64,000 nt of DNA. Origin: Spongiimicrobium salis. Lineage in GTDB: Bacteria; Bacteroidota; Bacteroidia; Flavobacteriales; Flavobacteriaceae. Of the stretch, positions 26,265-35,150 are shown one piece after another. The translations under genes and the position numbers were made by a program. The stretch's first letter is position 1, and every line of letters starts with the position of its first letter. The notes beneath the pieces were generated by a model, which was given only the letters and a program-made list of their open reading frames with translations, made no database searches and was not told the DNA's origin. Location of the stretch: positions 149,857 through 213,856 of the forward strand of contig NZ_JBHEQA010000007.1 of assembly GCF_043678055.1 (NCBI RefSeq). The letters are read 5' to 3'.

Positions 26265-26984
26265 TTAAACTTCTTTGAGGTAAAAAAATGCTTCATTGGA
26301 ATGGTCCGAAAACAACATGCGATCTTTTTCCTGATAAATGAGACTACCCCCATTCCCTAAAACTAATTTTTTAGATGTTGTCATACACTCAACACCGAAT
26401 GTGCATACCCAATACTCGTATTTTCCCTTATATTGGTTGGAAATCTCCATGATATCTGTAATATGCTCTCCTTTGTGGTCTAAGACCTGATAGAAACCGT
26501 TTTGAATGGGTTTCATTGTCCAATTAAAAAGCCCTTTGTAAAAGGGAATGACTTTTTCTACATCCGAGACCTGTAATTCGTTCCAAATAAGGGTGTTTTT
26601 TAGATTTTCTGTTCTTGTATTTTTCAACTGACTGCCCTCATATACTGTAAAACCTGCTCCTTGCACATCTCGTATTAAAGCCACTTTTCCGAAACCTTCC
26701 ATGTTGTAATTGAGTTCAACAATGCCGCCCAATTGTTTGGCTCGGGTTATGGTGTGCTCCAAATTTTCTACTTGAATATAGCTCATCCAAAAATGAGGCA
26801 TTCGCATTTGTTTAAATGTTTCGGGAGTTTCATATAAACCTGAAACTTGGGTATTGCCCAGGAAGGCCGTATAATACTTGTTATTTTCGTAATAGGTCCA
26901 CCCAAAAAGCCTTTCGTAAAAGGCGATGGAATTTTTAGGGGAGTAGGTAGATAAATCTGCAAAAACGAAATGATTTACTTTCAT
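26265..26984 (-). CDS. VOC family protein (two glyoxalase-like domains)
   Basis: A 239-aa protein made of two tandem VOC modules. The first starts FVFADLSTYSPKNSIAFYERLFGW, the second starts LIWNELQVSDVEKVIPFYKGLFNW at about residue 127. Each module gives the beta-alpha-beta3 units of glyoxalase/extradiol-type proteins. The expected metal ligands are only partly visible. It overlaps the sterol desaturase-like gene by 4 bp (ATGA), so the two are translationally coupled; function is probably small-molecule binding or turnover. Confidence 0.85.
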   Translation of the reverse strand: MKVNHFVFADLSTYSPKNSIAFYERLFGWTYYENNKYYTAFLGNTQVSGLYETPETFKQMRMPHFWMSYIQVENLEHTITRAKQLGGIVELNYNMEGFGKVALIRDVQGAGFTVYEGSQLKNTRTENLKNTLIWNELQVSDVEKVIPFYKGLFNWTMKPIQNGFYQVLDHKGEHITDIMEISNQYKGKYEYWVCTFGVECMTTSKKLVLGNGGSLIYQEKDRMLFSDHSNEAFFYLKEV

Positions 26985-27898
26985 GGTTTATCCTTATTTA
27001 TGTTTAGGTTACCTGAGTCATTTGGAGGAGTCCAGTCGGGCGGTTTTATAAAAACCAAGATTTTGTTTAGAAACCCTTGGGTGTTTCTTAATTTTCCAAA
27101 GAGACGTGCAATACCATGAAAAAATACCTTTATAGGATTGTTCGTGTGTATGGGTTCCGAAATTCCATAGCGGACCTTTTCAACTTCAGGTTCAAATGTG
27201 TCTAGCATTCTGTCCCAAATGATTAATATTCCTGCATAGTTTTTATCCCAATATTGCCTGTTGGAACCGTGATGCACTCTGTGATGTGAAGGTGTATTGA
27301 AAAGAAACTCAACGGGCTTGGTAAGCTTTCCTATAATTTCGGTATGCAACAAGGTTTGGAATACTTGAACAAAAACTTCAGACAATAGCACCAAAATAGG
27401 GTGGAAGCCCAGCATCACAATAGGCAAAGAAAATATAATGGGCATGATGGCATCCAAGGGGCCAAACCGATATGCTACTGACATGTTAAAGTGGGGGGAA
27501 CTATGATGTACCGTATGTGTGGCCCAACCAATACCAATTCTATGCATCATCCTATGTTCCCAATAATACGCAAAATCGGCCAATAGGACACAGGCAATTA
27601 TGGTGACGAAATTTAATTCCACATGGGGCAAGCTAAAATTGGAATATATCCAAAAATAAAGCTTGGTTACCGCCAAAAGCCCTAAAATAATTTCTATTAA
27701 AAAGAAAGCTCCAAAGGTGATGATATTGGCAAGACTATCTAAAATAAGATCCTTGTTTAGCTTCCTTAAATAGGCATATCGGATTAATTCCAATACAAAA
27801 AAAGGAACAATGATGTATACTAAACTTAGCTCGTTAAGGATATAAAACCAATAATTTACCTCTATCCAATCGAGTTTTTTTGTTAAGAATTCAATCAT
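26981..27898 (-). CDS. Sterol desaturase/fatty acid hydroxylase family protein
   Basis: Di-iron membrane oxygenase of 305 aa with about four hydrophobic helices. The three His boxes are HRMMH (H-x3-H), HTVHH (H-x2-HH) and HRVHH (H-x2-HH), with further His in LLHTEI. This is the classical arrangement for C-H hydroxylation of lipids such as carotenoids, sterols or ornithine lipids. The substrate is unknown. It sits two bases after the upstream gene (27901) and overlaps the VOC gene, giving a tight three-gene operon. Confidence 0.88.
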   Translation of the reverse strand: MIEFLTKKLDWIEVNYWFYILNELSLVYIIVPFFVLELIRYAYLRKLNKDLILDSLANIITFGAFFLIEIILGLLAVTKLYFWIYSNFSLPHVELNFVTIIACVLLADFAYYWEHRMMHRIGIGWATHTVHHSSPHFNMSVAYRFGPLDAIMPIIFSLPIVMLGFHPILVLLSEVFVQVFQTLLHTEIIGKLTKPVEFLFNTPSHHRVHHGSNRQYWDKNYAGILIIWDRMLDTFEPEVEKVRYGISEPIHTNNPIKVFFHGIARLFGKLRNTQGFLNKILVFIKPPDWTPPNDSGNLNINKDKP

Positions 27899-27900
27899 AA

Positions 27901-28425
27901 TTATTGTCTTTTCCAGGTTTCACTATCACCATAACCAAAATAATCATACTGTAATTTAAAGGTGTTTTCATCCAGAACATCAATTTTGCAATCCACTTGA
28001 TATTGCTGTTGTTCATACGCAACACTATAAATACCCTTCCCTGTATCACCGTCAAATTCTTTAATGCTTAAGGTTTTTGTGCCTTCAGCTTTTTCAGTAT
28101 TCCCTTTTTCATCTTGGTATTGGTAGGTATATGCATTAAAAATCCTTCCCTCTTTTTTAATGTCATAGATCACCGCTCCTTTAAAATCTTTATCCGTATA
28201 GGTAACCTTCCATTTGCCAACGATTTGGTAGGTTCCCGAATTGTCATTTGTTTTTTTCTCTTCACCTACATCTTCGATAGGGGGTGATGTTTGATCTAGA
28301 TCTATGGGTTCTTCATAACCATGGTCGAATGGTTTTTCTTGCGGCGTATAACTCACCAAATGCGCCATACCTGCTAAGAAAATTATGATAGCTAAACTTC
28401 TGAATACAAGTGTTGAATTTTTCAT
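27901..28425 (-). CDS. Membrane-anchored or secreted protein of unknown function
   Basis: A 174-aa protein with an N-terminal hydrophobic segment (residues 9-27), a Pro/Asp/Glu-rich linker (about 30-55), and a C-terminal domain that starts GTYQIVGKWKVTYTD. That domain is lipocalin-like or DUF2147-like: a small beta barrel (KGAVIYDIKKEGRIFNAYTYQY; VDCKIDVLDENTFKLQYDYFGYG) ending in ETWKR. It is the first gene of the operon with the sterol desaturase-like and VOC genes. Confidence 0.6.
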   Translation of the reverse strand: MKNSTLVFRSLAIIIFLAGMAHLVSYTPQEKPFDHGYEEPIDLDQTSPPIEDVGEEKKTNDNSGTYQIVGKWKVTYTDKDFKGAVIYDIKKEGRIFNAYTYQYQDEKGNTEKAEGTKTLSIKEFDGDTGKGIYSVAYEQQQYQVDCKIDVLDENTFKLQYDYFGYGDSETWKRQ

Positions 28426-28555
28426 GATTAACTGCTTTTTTACAAAGATGGGACAGATTGAGGCACTATTTTTTGACCTATGTCAAAATATGTAAGCTAT
28501 GATAGGTAAAATCAACCAGCGTTTCCGTATCGCTGTGTTGCAAGTACTAGAAGGG

Positions 28556-29113
28556 TTATCGTCGTATTCTGCTTAAGGTTTCCTGCGATATCCCTAAGAA
28601 CGATGCAATATAACCTAGTTTTACCCTTAGTTCAATATCGGGAAAATAGGTTAAAAGCAAATCGTATTTTTCCTTTGCACTCAGAAAAGACCAACCTTTA
28701 GAGAATTCATCAATAAACGTAAGCATTTCTTCAGCAAGCAGGCGGGCAAAATTTCCAAAAGAAGGAAAATCTGCAATTAACCTTTGATAGTTGTTATAGC
28801 TAATTTGAAATAAAATGCAATCCTCCAAGCATTCAATTTCCTCAAAGCTTGGTTTTTGGGCATAAAAACTGTGCCATGAGGTAATAAATAAGTTTTCCGG
28901 ATAAAACCAAGAAGAAACCTGTTTATCGTCATGATAATAATAATTATGCAAAACCCCCTTTTTAATAAAATAAAGATAGTTGGCCCTATTTCCCTGACTT
29001 AGGATTTTATCCCCTTTTTTAGTTTCTTTTTCTTCAAAACTGTTCGTGATTCTTATTTGTAATTCAGGGGTTAAGAAACATCGGTTGCTTATTTCTTGAA
29101 GTAGGCTTTGCAT
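28556..29113 (-). CDS. Crp/Fnr family transcriptional regulator
   Basis: A 185-aa regulator with a cyclic-nucleotide-binding beta-roll (KKGDKILSQGNRANYLYFIKKGVLHNYYY) and a C-terminal helix-turn-helix (RVKLGYIASFLGISQETLSRIRR), ending exactly after the recognition helix. The ligand is unknown. It lies 131 bp upstream of the 27901-28425 gene on the same strand, so it may control the desaturase operon. This is the third Crp-like gene in the window. Confidence 0.86.
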   Translation of the reverse strand: MQSLLQEISNRCFLTPELQIRITNSFEEKETKKGDKILSQGNRANYLYFIKKGVLHNYYYHDDKQVSSWFYPENLFITSWHSFYAQKPSFEEIECLEDCILFQISYNNYQRLIADFPSFGNFARLLAEEMLTFIDEFSKGWSFLSAKEKYDLLLTYFPDIELRVKLGYIASFLGISQETLSRIRR

Positions 29114-29239
29114 TTTTTTATGAATTTAATTTTTATTGCGTTTACGTACACCCTATATCCGATAGGATGGGCATGATGGGGTGTTCAACCCATAATTTCA
29201 GTACGTTATTCAAAAAGGGGAGGAGTGAAGTCTTTTTGT

Positions 29240-29488
29240 TTATTCCCTAGATTTCAGTTCGGCTTTAATTTTGTTCATATTTCCATAATTCAAGGGAATA
29301 ATTGCACTTAAGGCTATAGGTACAACAATCAAGGCACTAAAAGTTCCGCTTTTGTCTTCGGTGAAAAATAACCCCCACAAACACACTATAAATAGTGCCC
29401 CTAAGACGCCTATTAGGGCTCCGTTTATTGCTTTTAACCCTCTTAATTCTCCTTCAAGTCTTTCTGTTGTTTTTTCCTGTAACTTCAT
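29240..29488 (-). CDS. Small two-helix membrane protein of unknown function
   Basis: An 82-aa protein. An amphipathic, charged N terminus (KLQEKTTERLEGELRGLKAIN) precedes two membrane helices (about residues 23-44 and 52-66), and the C terminus is charged again (NMNKIKAELKSRE). The helices are separated by TEDKSGTFSA. No family recognised. It stands alone between the Crp-like gene and the monooxygenase-like gene, all on the same strand. Confidence 0.6.
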   Translation of the reverse strand: MKLQEKTTERLEGELRGLKAINGALIGVLGALFIVCLWGLFFTEDKSGTFSALIVVPIALSAIIPLNYGNMNKIKAELKSRE

Positions 29489-29589
29489 TTTTTCGTTTTT
29501 CTTTAGCGGATTTTGTAAGTTGGGTATAAGCCATCATTTTTTAGAAATGCTTCTTCAGGGTACTTTATCTATCTTGCTGAGGTGTGCGC

Positions 29590-29895
29590 CTATTCAGCAA
29601 AAACTTCATAATGCATGACACTTCCTGGGAAATCAACCAAATATTCGGCATCTGCAGTATAGGCAACCGCCTTTTCAAAATTTGAACCCGTAAAATTCTT
29701 TATGACTTCTAGGTTCTCCCATACCGTTATCAACTTAAAGTAAGTATATTGGGTATCCGAACGCTTTAGGAAATTCAGTTTTACAAAACCTTCAGTTTCC
29801 CTATAGTTGGGAATATCACGCTCCACTATTATTTTCGTGTACACCGCAGCCTGCTCTATTTTAGTATATCCTTCCCAAATTCTTGCTGTCATCAT
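29590..29895 (-). CDS. Antibiotic biosynthesis monooxygenase (ABM) family protein
   Basis: A 101-aa ferredoxin-like alpha+beta protein. Recognisable elements are IWEGYTKIEQAAVYTKIIVE at the start, GFVKLNFLKRSD, then FKLITVWENLEVIKNFTGSNFEKAVAYTADAEYLVDF, which is the order of the ABM/YgiN-like dimer fold. Such proteins degrade haem, oxidise quinols, or are structural relatives. Activity cannot be deduced. Single gene. Confidence 0.7.
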   Translation of the reverse strand: MMTARIWEGYTKIEQAAVYTKIIVERDIPNYRETEGFVKLNFLKRSDTQYTYFKLITVWENLEVIKNFTGSNFEKAVAYTADAEYLVDFPGSVMHYEVFAE

Positions 29896-29979
29896 AATTG
29901 CCTAATGTCTATTGCTCCTATGGTTTAGTTCCTTAGTCTTTTAGATTGGTGTTCCATACTACCGAGCGTATAAACCCCT

Positions 29980-30000
29980 AATTTAGGAAATACAAACGGA
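29980..30000. repeat. Degenerate copy of dispersed repeat family B
   Basis: AATTTAGGAAATACAAACGG resembles AATTTAGCAAATACAAACCG found at 36421 and inside the palindromic spacer at 56625. A weaker copy lies at 18855-18875. These copies outside the 43-64 kb array suggest that similar spacers once occurred elsewhere in the chromosome. Confidence 0.5.
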
Positions 30001-30075
30001 AAGGAAAACCCATAGGGCACACTAATAGCGACAACAACTTTTTCCTGTGAGCCAAGGAAATAGCTTTTCTTAAAA

Positions 30076-32112
30076 CTAGGGCTTTGTTTTTCCAGTAATC
30101 AAAAACGCCTCAAGAGCGGCATGCAAATTATTTCCATTGTCACTATTGGTAAAAATGATAAACCCTGCATTAAGCGCACTGTAAATTTTAAACTTGCACA
30201 AAAAATCCCCATTACTTCCGCTATGCCCAAAAGTGGGGCCAAAGGGGGTCTTTTCTATCGCTATGCCCAATCCAAAATGTTCTTCCCATCCTTCTTCGGC
30301 TTTTTCCATATCTACTTGTGTCTGTAGGGACAACATCTTGTCATAGGTCTCCGCTTTTAGCCCTTTTCGTTCTAAAAGACCTAGTGCGAAACTGGAAAAA
30401 GAAAGGGCTTCTGTATGCATGGAATACGCCATACCTGGTTCTTTGGGAAGATCTGCTTTTGTAGGGAATCTACCATAATGGCCATTGGCCACGTGCGTTT
30501 TTAAATACGCATTCTCTGAAAAATAGGTGTTTTTAAGACCCAATGGATGTAAAACTTCTTCCTCTAGAACAATTTCAATGTCTTTTTCTGTTATTTTGGA
30601 GACCACCCGCTTTAAATACTCAAAGCCTTCCCCAGAGTATCCATAGGCCGTGCCGGGAGTAAATTTAATATCTATTTTTCCATCTGAATTCATCCATGCC
30701 CAATTGGGAAAGCCTGTTTGATGGCTCAGTACATGTCTGGCCGTAATTAATTGGTATCGTTCATCATGAGCGATCTCTTCAAAAGGCAAATACGTATATA
30801 AGGGGCGATCAAGATCAATTATCCCTTTTTCTACTAATCTGCATACAGCAAAGGCGAAAACGGGTTTTGTAATGGAAGCAGCTTCAAAGAGTGTTTTCTT
30901 GGTAACAGCCTTCTTTGTAACCGTATTTTTCTCGCCATAGGTTTTGTGATAGACCACTTTTCCGTCTTTTATGACGGCCAAAGAGACTCCAGGGATGATG
31001 AAATGGTCCTGATAGGTAGTAATAAAATTATCGAGTTCTGCGGGATTGTCCGGATTAAAATCTTCAATGATTCCTTGCTCCGGTATAAGATCAGGAAGCA
31101 CTTTACGCAATAGTTTTAGCGCTGGAGCTTGATTGCTTTTGCCAGACCCTAAATTTACGATCGACGTGCTATTTTTTAAATCAATTCGGTACTGGTCCCG
31201 GAACTCCCAAAATGGTTTTACACGGTAAGTACCTTCGGGCAATAGCGTATTGTAATTTCCAAGGCTATCCACTTCGGCTACGGTCCACTGTTTTTCGTAG
31301 GTTTCGTGAAAAATGGCCACCCTATCCGGCATTTTTTTTAGGGTGGTATCTTGCCACGACACCTTGCCTTTCATTTCGGCAATTTTGGTATTCGCTGCCA
31401 CAGGGATAATATCTCCAAGCCGTGTAGGTTGTCCTTCTTTTTCGCCTCCTGCTCCCCAGCTTATAAAACTAAGATCTCCTTCGGGATCTTTATCTATTAT
31501 TCCATGATCGAATCCAATGCTTGTATTCAATTTTAAGTGATCTCCCAATCGTATTTTTATCTCATAGATTGTTGTATTGTTCGATCGGGACATCGCCATT
31601 TTTACATTGTCCCAATCTAGTTTTTTTACCCCTAGATCTGCATTGTTCCTGTTATTGATGACACTTTTGAAATTTTCGCCGAATTGAAATGATGTTACGT
31701 CAGAACCACTCCAATCGTGTTGCTGATCGAGATATAAAGCATAGCTATCTTGTGTATACCATGCGGCATTTTCGGAAGTGTCAACGATGTGATGGTCGTC
31801 TATAACGTTCACAAGAATATAAAGTGCTTGTTCATTTAAATTATGTCCAACTTGAAAATAAGCTTTAAGGTCGTTATCGTTTGGAAGGGCACCATAAGGA
31901 GAAATGGCCATAGGATACTTTTTCAGCGTATTTGGCCAATCGTCGGCCTTTCCATCAATGGTGATAGCAGGGATAGGGTAAGCGTAAGCTTGAGCTCCAT
32001 TGGAGAAATAAGCCTTAAAATCTACCGTATTTGCGGCCAATGAATAAGGAATTAAAAAGAAACACAAAATCAACATGGGATAAGAAAAACGAGTTTGGAC
32101 TGATGAATTCAT
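30076..32112 (-). CDS. Serine hydrolase with N-terminal CBM9-like domain
   Basis: A secreted protein of 678 aa (signal peptide residues 1-27). Residues about 45-230 resemble a family 9 carbohydrate-binding module: PAITIDGKADDWPNTL is the diagnostic first strand, followed by ALYILVNVIDDHHIVD and YTQDSYALYLDQQHDW. After a linker, residues about 365-678 form a class C-type serine hydrolase with SITK (near 412), YSG in the Y-x-N position (YGYSGEGFEYL) and HSGSNGDF as H-x-G. The combination suggests an esterase held on polysaccharide. Single gene. Confidence 0.85.
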   Translation of the reverse strand: MNSSVQTRFSYPMLILCFFLIPYSLAANTVDFKAYFSNGAQAYAYPIPAITIDGKADDWPNTLKKYPMAISPYGALPNDNDLKAYFQVGHNLNEQALYILVNVIDDHHIVDTSENAAWYTQDSYALYLDQQHDWSGSDVTSFQFGENFKSVINNRNNADLGVKKLDWDNVKMAMSRSNNTTIYEIKIRLGDHLKLNTSIGFDHGIIDKDPEGDLSFISWGAGGEKEGQPTRLGDIIPVAANTKIAEMKGKVSWQDTTLKKMPDRVAIFHETYEKQWTVAEVDSLGNYNTLLPEGTYRVKPFWEFRDQYRIDLKNSTSIVNLGSGKSNQAPALKLLRKVLPDLIPEQGIIEDFNPDNPAELDNFITTYQDHFIIPGVSLAVIKDGKVVYHKTYGEKNTVTKKAVTKKTLFEAASITKPVFAFAVCRLVEKGIIDLDRPLYTYLPFEEIAHDERYQLITARHVLSHQTGFPNWAWMNSDGKIDIKFTPGTAYGYSGEGFEYLKRVVSKITEKDIEIVLEEEVLHPLGLKNTYFSENAYLKTHVANGHYGRFPTKADLPKEPGMAYSMHTEALSFSSFALGLLERKGLKAETYDKMLSLQTQVDMEKAEEGWEEHFGLGIAIEKTPFGPTFGHSGSNGDFLCKFKIYSALNAGFIIFTNSDNGNNLHAALEAFLITGKTKP

Positions 32113-32675
32113 AAGGAAACGAATATTGAGGTTATTACGCTATACAGATAAACTAATTTTTAGAATGTTACAGTTGAGATATCCTTAAATAGGTGATTCT
32201 TTCTACATTTTACATACACCGTACCCTGCTTTTTTCGTTAAAGTATGGATAGGAAAACCACCCTTTCCTGCTAAAGACGAAGGAAATCTTAATTGTTTTT
32301 TTGAATTCCCTGATTTACATTACTTATTTTCCGAAGGCGCTAAACTCCATATCGGGAACAGTCTCCAAAAACGCATTGGTGCATCACCAAAAATATACCT
32401 ACAAGATGTATGAAGTTTGGCACTAGTGCTAGCATTTTCATGATATTATTGTATTTCTGGATAGACTTGGACCTTCTATAGTTAATGGATTGATCTAGAA
32501 AAATTTCATCTGATTTCTTTAAATAGTACAATGTTTCCACATCTTAAAACCTTTCTCCTGTAGTTTCTTTTTTATGTTTTCCTAACCAAAACCTTTTTCC
32601 CTAAAGGATATGCCATAGTCTAATGTATTCATTTTAGGAATTATTTTGGTTAGGAGTTTCTACAAGGTTCCACCG
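32113..32675. other. Gene-free stretch
   Basis: About 560 bp between the CBM9-serine hydrolase start and the outer-membrane protein stop. A 66-codon minus-strand frame beginning at a GTG (32540) ends with a hydrophobic segment, but it lacks similarity I recognise and has no good start signal, so it is not called. No repeat of the array families is evident. Confidence 0.5.
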
Positions 32676-33263
32676 TTAAAATTGATATCCAATGCGCAAA
32701 TGCAAATTTATGGTAGCTTCTCCTCTGTCTTTTGGGAAGCCGGAGTTCTTGGAAAAGAAATGAATATAACCCACTCCTATGCCAGCTTCATAATTAAAAT
32801 GTTTGCCAACATTTCTTCGGATCCCCCAAGTGGGTACTATGGCTAGATTGTCCACGATTTCGGCACGACTATCTTTCCCAAATTTTATTAATAAGTTATC
32901 TGAGCGAAAACTGGTTTTAAGGGCAAAGAAATTCCCGCTATTGCCGTCTATTCGTTTTCCGGCAAGGGCACGATTGTCAAAATTATAATACCACCGCGGT
33001 TCCATAGTAATAACTGTAGTGAGTAAGAAACTGGCATCTGGGAAAAAATCATCATTTTCATAAGCGTCCAGACCAAGTTCAGTTCGTAAGGCAAGCTGAC
33101 GGGATAATTTTAATTCATGGTGAATCCATAATCCCGCATATCCTGTTTGGATTCCGAAAACGGATTTTTCTACAGCGGGATGCGGTGATGCCTGAGGGGT
33201 TTTTTGTGATTTCGCCGCTAGTGTAAGGGCACAAAAGAATAAGGTCAATACGATTTTTTTCAT
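32676..33263 (-). CDS. Predicted outer-membrane beta-barrel-like protein
   Basis: A 195-aa protein with a signal peptide (residues 1-19, KSQ). Alternating hydrophobic strands (SVFGIQTGYAGLWIHHEL; RQLALRTELGLDA; FNYEAGIGVGYIHFF) and a terminal strand ending in aromatic Phe (HLRIGYQF) are typical of small outer-membrane barrels in Bacteroidota. Function unknown. It lies 108 bp downstream of the AraC-type membrane regulator at 33372, same strand. Confidence 0.7.
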   Translation of the reverse strand: MKKIVLTLFFCALTLAAKSQKTPQASPHPAVEKSVFGIQTGYAGLWIHHELKLSRQLALRTELGLDAYENDDFFPDASFLLTTVITMEPRWYYNFDNRALAGKRIDGNSGNFFALKTSFRSDNLLIKFGKDSRAEIVDNLAIVPTWGIRRNVGKHFNYEAGIGVGYIHFFSKNSGFPKDRGEATINLHLRIGYQF

Positions 33264-33371
33264 CTTTGATATGGTTTAAAAATTTGATTACAAATCAATA
33301 AACTAATCGCCAATTGGATTGACCAATAGAAGCATTGGTATGTTATTTTACGTTAAAAAATAGAATAGTTT

Positions 33372-34499
33372 TTAAAGAATGCTCTTTTTGTATTCGGAAG
33401 GTGAAAGCCCTGTTTCTTTTTTAAAAGTTCTATTGAAACTGGTTCTTGATTTAAAACCACATTCACATGCAATGCCAAAAAGATTGTAGTTTTTGTAATG
33501 CATCAAGCTTATTTTTTCTTTTACAGCTTCAACTCGATATTTATTGATTAAATCATAGAATGTTGTATTCATGTATTGATTTAAGAGAATGGAAAGCGTT
33601 TTATCTGTTGTAGCGATCTGCCGGGCTAATTTTCCTAAGGTTAATTCTTCGTCCAAATAGGGTTGGTCCGTATTTAAAAGAAGTTCAAGTTTGTTTTTTA
33701 AAGTTTTGAATTCTTCTCGTTTTGCTGTTGAAATAATCTTGTTTTCTGTACCTATTTTTGGCTTTGCTTCAAGCTGTACTACAAAAGAAGGCAACAATAC
33801 TTTAGATTGATTCACCCCGTAATATCCTAAATACATCACTAGAACAATCATAGCCAATACAGAAATGAAATCAGCATTCCATGAAAAGTCACCGGCAAAA
33901 TATTCAAATAGTTTAAACCCAAAATCAATACTCATAATACCCAATGCCGACAAAAGCATCACCTTTACCCAATGAAAATCGAATTTTGTCAGATTTGAAT
34001 AGGCATATTTGGTCCACCTTCTATACTTGGCTAACCATCGTAATGAAATCATAAGGTATCCTATAAAATATAGACTTTCAGCTTTAATAAGGGTACGAAT
34101 AAAGTTGGAGTGCGTATAGGCAAGAGCCTCAATTTTAAAGATACCGTATATTAAGGTAGGAAGGCTAATGCAAAGTGCAAATAGGAACGCGGGCATAAAA
34201 TGCAGTATATGGCGCTTTAGCAGCTGCTTTTCTTCCAAGAATAGTGATTGTATATACAGGAATATTAAGGGACCTAAAACCGTTGTGGCAATATCATTTG
34301 GAAGGAAAAAAAATCGGGCCAGCCCAATGATATTATGCAAGAGGGCATAAAAATAAACAGCAACGGAAAACAGAAGGAAGAAGAGTACCATTAATATGTT
34401 TTGGGGCAATTCTTTATTCTGTATTCTAAATAGCTGAAATAAAATGATCGAAATAACGACAATGCCGCTCACTAAGAAGAAATCTACCACTAAGTCCAT
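33372..34499 (-). CDS. AraC family regulator with N-terminal membrane domain
   Basis: A 375-aa protein whose first 230 residues contain about seven hydrophobic helices (for example IVVISIILFQLF, LFFLLFSVAVYFYALL, FLFALCISLPTLIYGIF) and whose C terminus is an AraC helix-turn-helix (ARQIATTDKTLSILLNQYM; ACEC-GFKSRTSFNRTFKKETGLSPSEYKKS). This 7TM-HTH form is common in flavobacteria and is thought to sense envelope signals. The same architecture recurs at 53105-54169. Confidence 0.9.
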   Translation of the reverse strand: MDLVVDFFLVSGIVVISIILFQLFRIQNKELPQNILMVLFFLLFSVAVYFYALLHNIIGLARFFFLPNDIATTVLGPLIFLYIQSLFLEEKQLLKRHILHFMPAFLFALCISLPTLIYGIFKIEALAYTHSNFIRTLIKAESLYFIGYLMISLRWLAKYRRWTKYAYSNLTKFDFHWVKVMLLSALGIMSIDFGFKLFEYFAGDFSWNADFISVLAMIVLVMYLGYYGVNQSKVLLPSFVVQLEAKPKIGTENKIISTAKREEFKTLKNKLELLLNTDQPYLDEELTLGKLARQIATTDKTLSILLNQYMNTTFYDLINKYRVEAVKEKISLMHYKNYNLFGIACECGFKSRTSFNRTFKKETGLSPSEYKKSIL

Positions 34500-34679
34500 G
34501 AAATAAATACGGTCTTTTTACTATTTTGAAATGTTCATTTGGTTCTCATTGGGCGCAAGGGTTTGGTATACCCACCCATTTGAGGGATTCAAATTAGCGT
34601 TTTTCTCCATTTGATTACCTTCTGCAGCAGAACTTTATAGTATTATTAACCATTCCATCGATTCAATTTCTTTTTCCAT

Positions 34680-35150
34680 TCATTGTAATAGTAGGATAAG
34701 ATTAAGTACTGATATCACTTGAAGTACGAATATCAACCTGCTCATTCTTTTTTTGTATCCATAGGCAATGGCAATCATAAGAATCACCAGGAGAGGAAGA
34801 ATTAAGCCAGATGCCATTCTCAGCGAATAGATGCTACTGACCCCATTGGCAGGCAATCTATGCCGGTTTACTTCTTTAAACAACCAGGAAACCGAATAGG
34901 CGATTTTTTCATCCTGAGCCAATTTTGCAAAATCTTCCGATACCAAAAATTGATGTTCAGCAGTCACGACTTTGTAAGAATAGTGGTAATTCCCAGCAGC
35001 ATTGTAATAATTTTGCCTTGTTTTTTTGATGTCTAGCACGTCCTCGGTAAATACCTTGCCCGGCAAGGCAAAATCCAGAAGCACTATTAAGGAGAGTAGA
35101 ACGGTTAAGCCATATGCATAAAGGCGTGTTTTGTTGTTTTCTTTACTCAT
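34680..35150 (-). CDS. Membrane protein of unknown function
   Basis: A 156-aa protein with an N-terminal helix (residues about 11-28), a periplasmic middle portion (TEDVLDIKKTRQNYYNAAGNYHYSYKVV), and two C-terminal helices (about 113-130 and 138-155). Not recognised. Its start overlaps the stop of the alpha/beta hydrolase by 8 bp, so both are likely made from one transcript and may act together at the membrane. Confidence 0.6.
   Translation of the reverse strand: MSKENNKTRLYAYGLTVLLSLIVLLDFALPGKVFTEDVLDIKKTRQNYYNAAGNYHYSYKVVTAEHQFLVSEDFAKLAQDEKIAYSVSWLFKEVNRHRLPANGVSSIYSLRMASGLILPLLVILMIAIAYGYKKRMSRLIFVLQVISVLNLILLLQ

Noticed and set aside
32340..32540. 66-codon minus-strand frame with a hydrophobic segment
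   Set aside because: Starts at GTG without supporting signals and has no recognisable similarity; left as part of a gene-free stretch.
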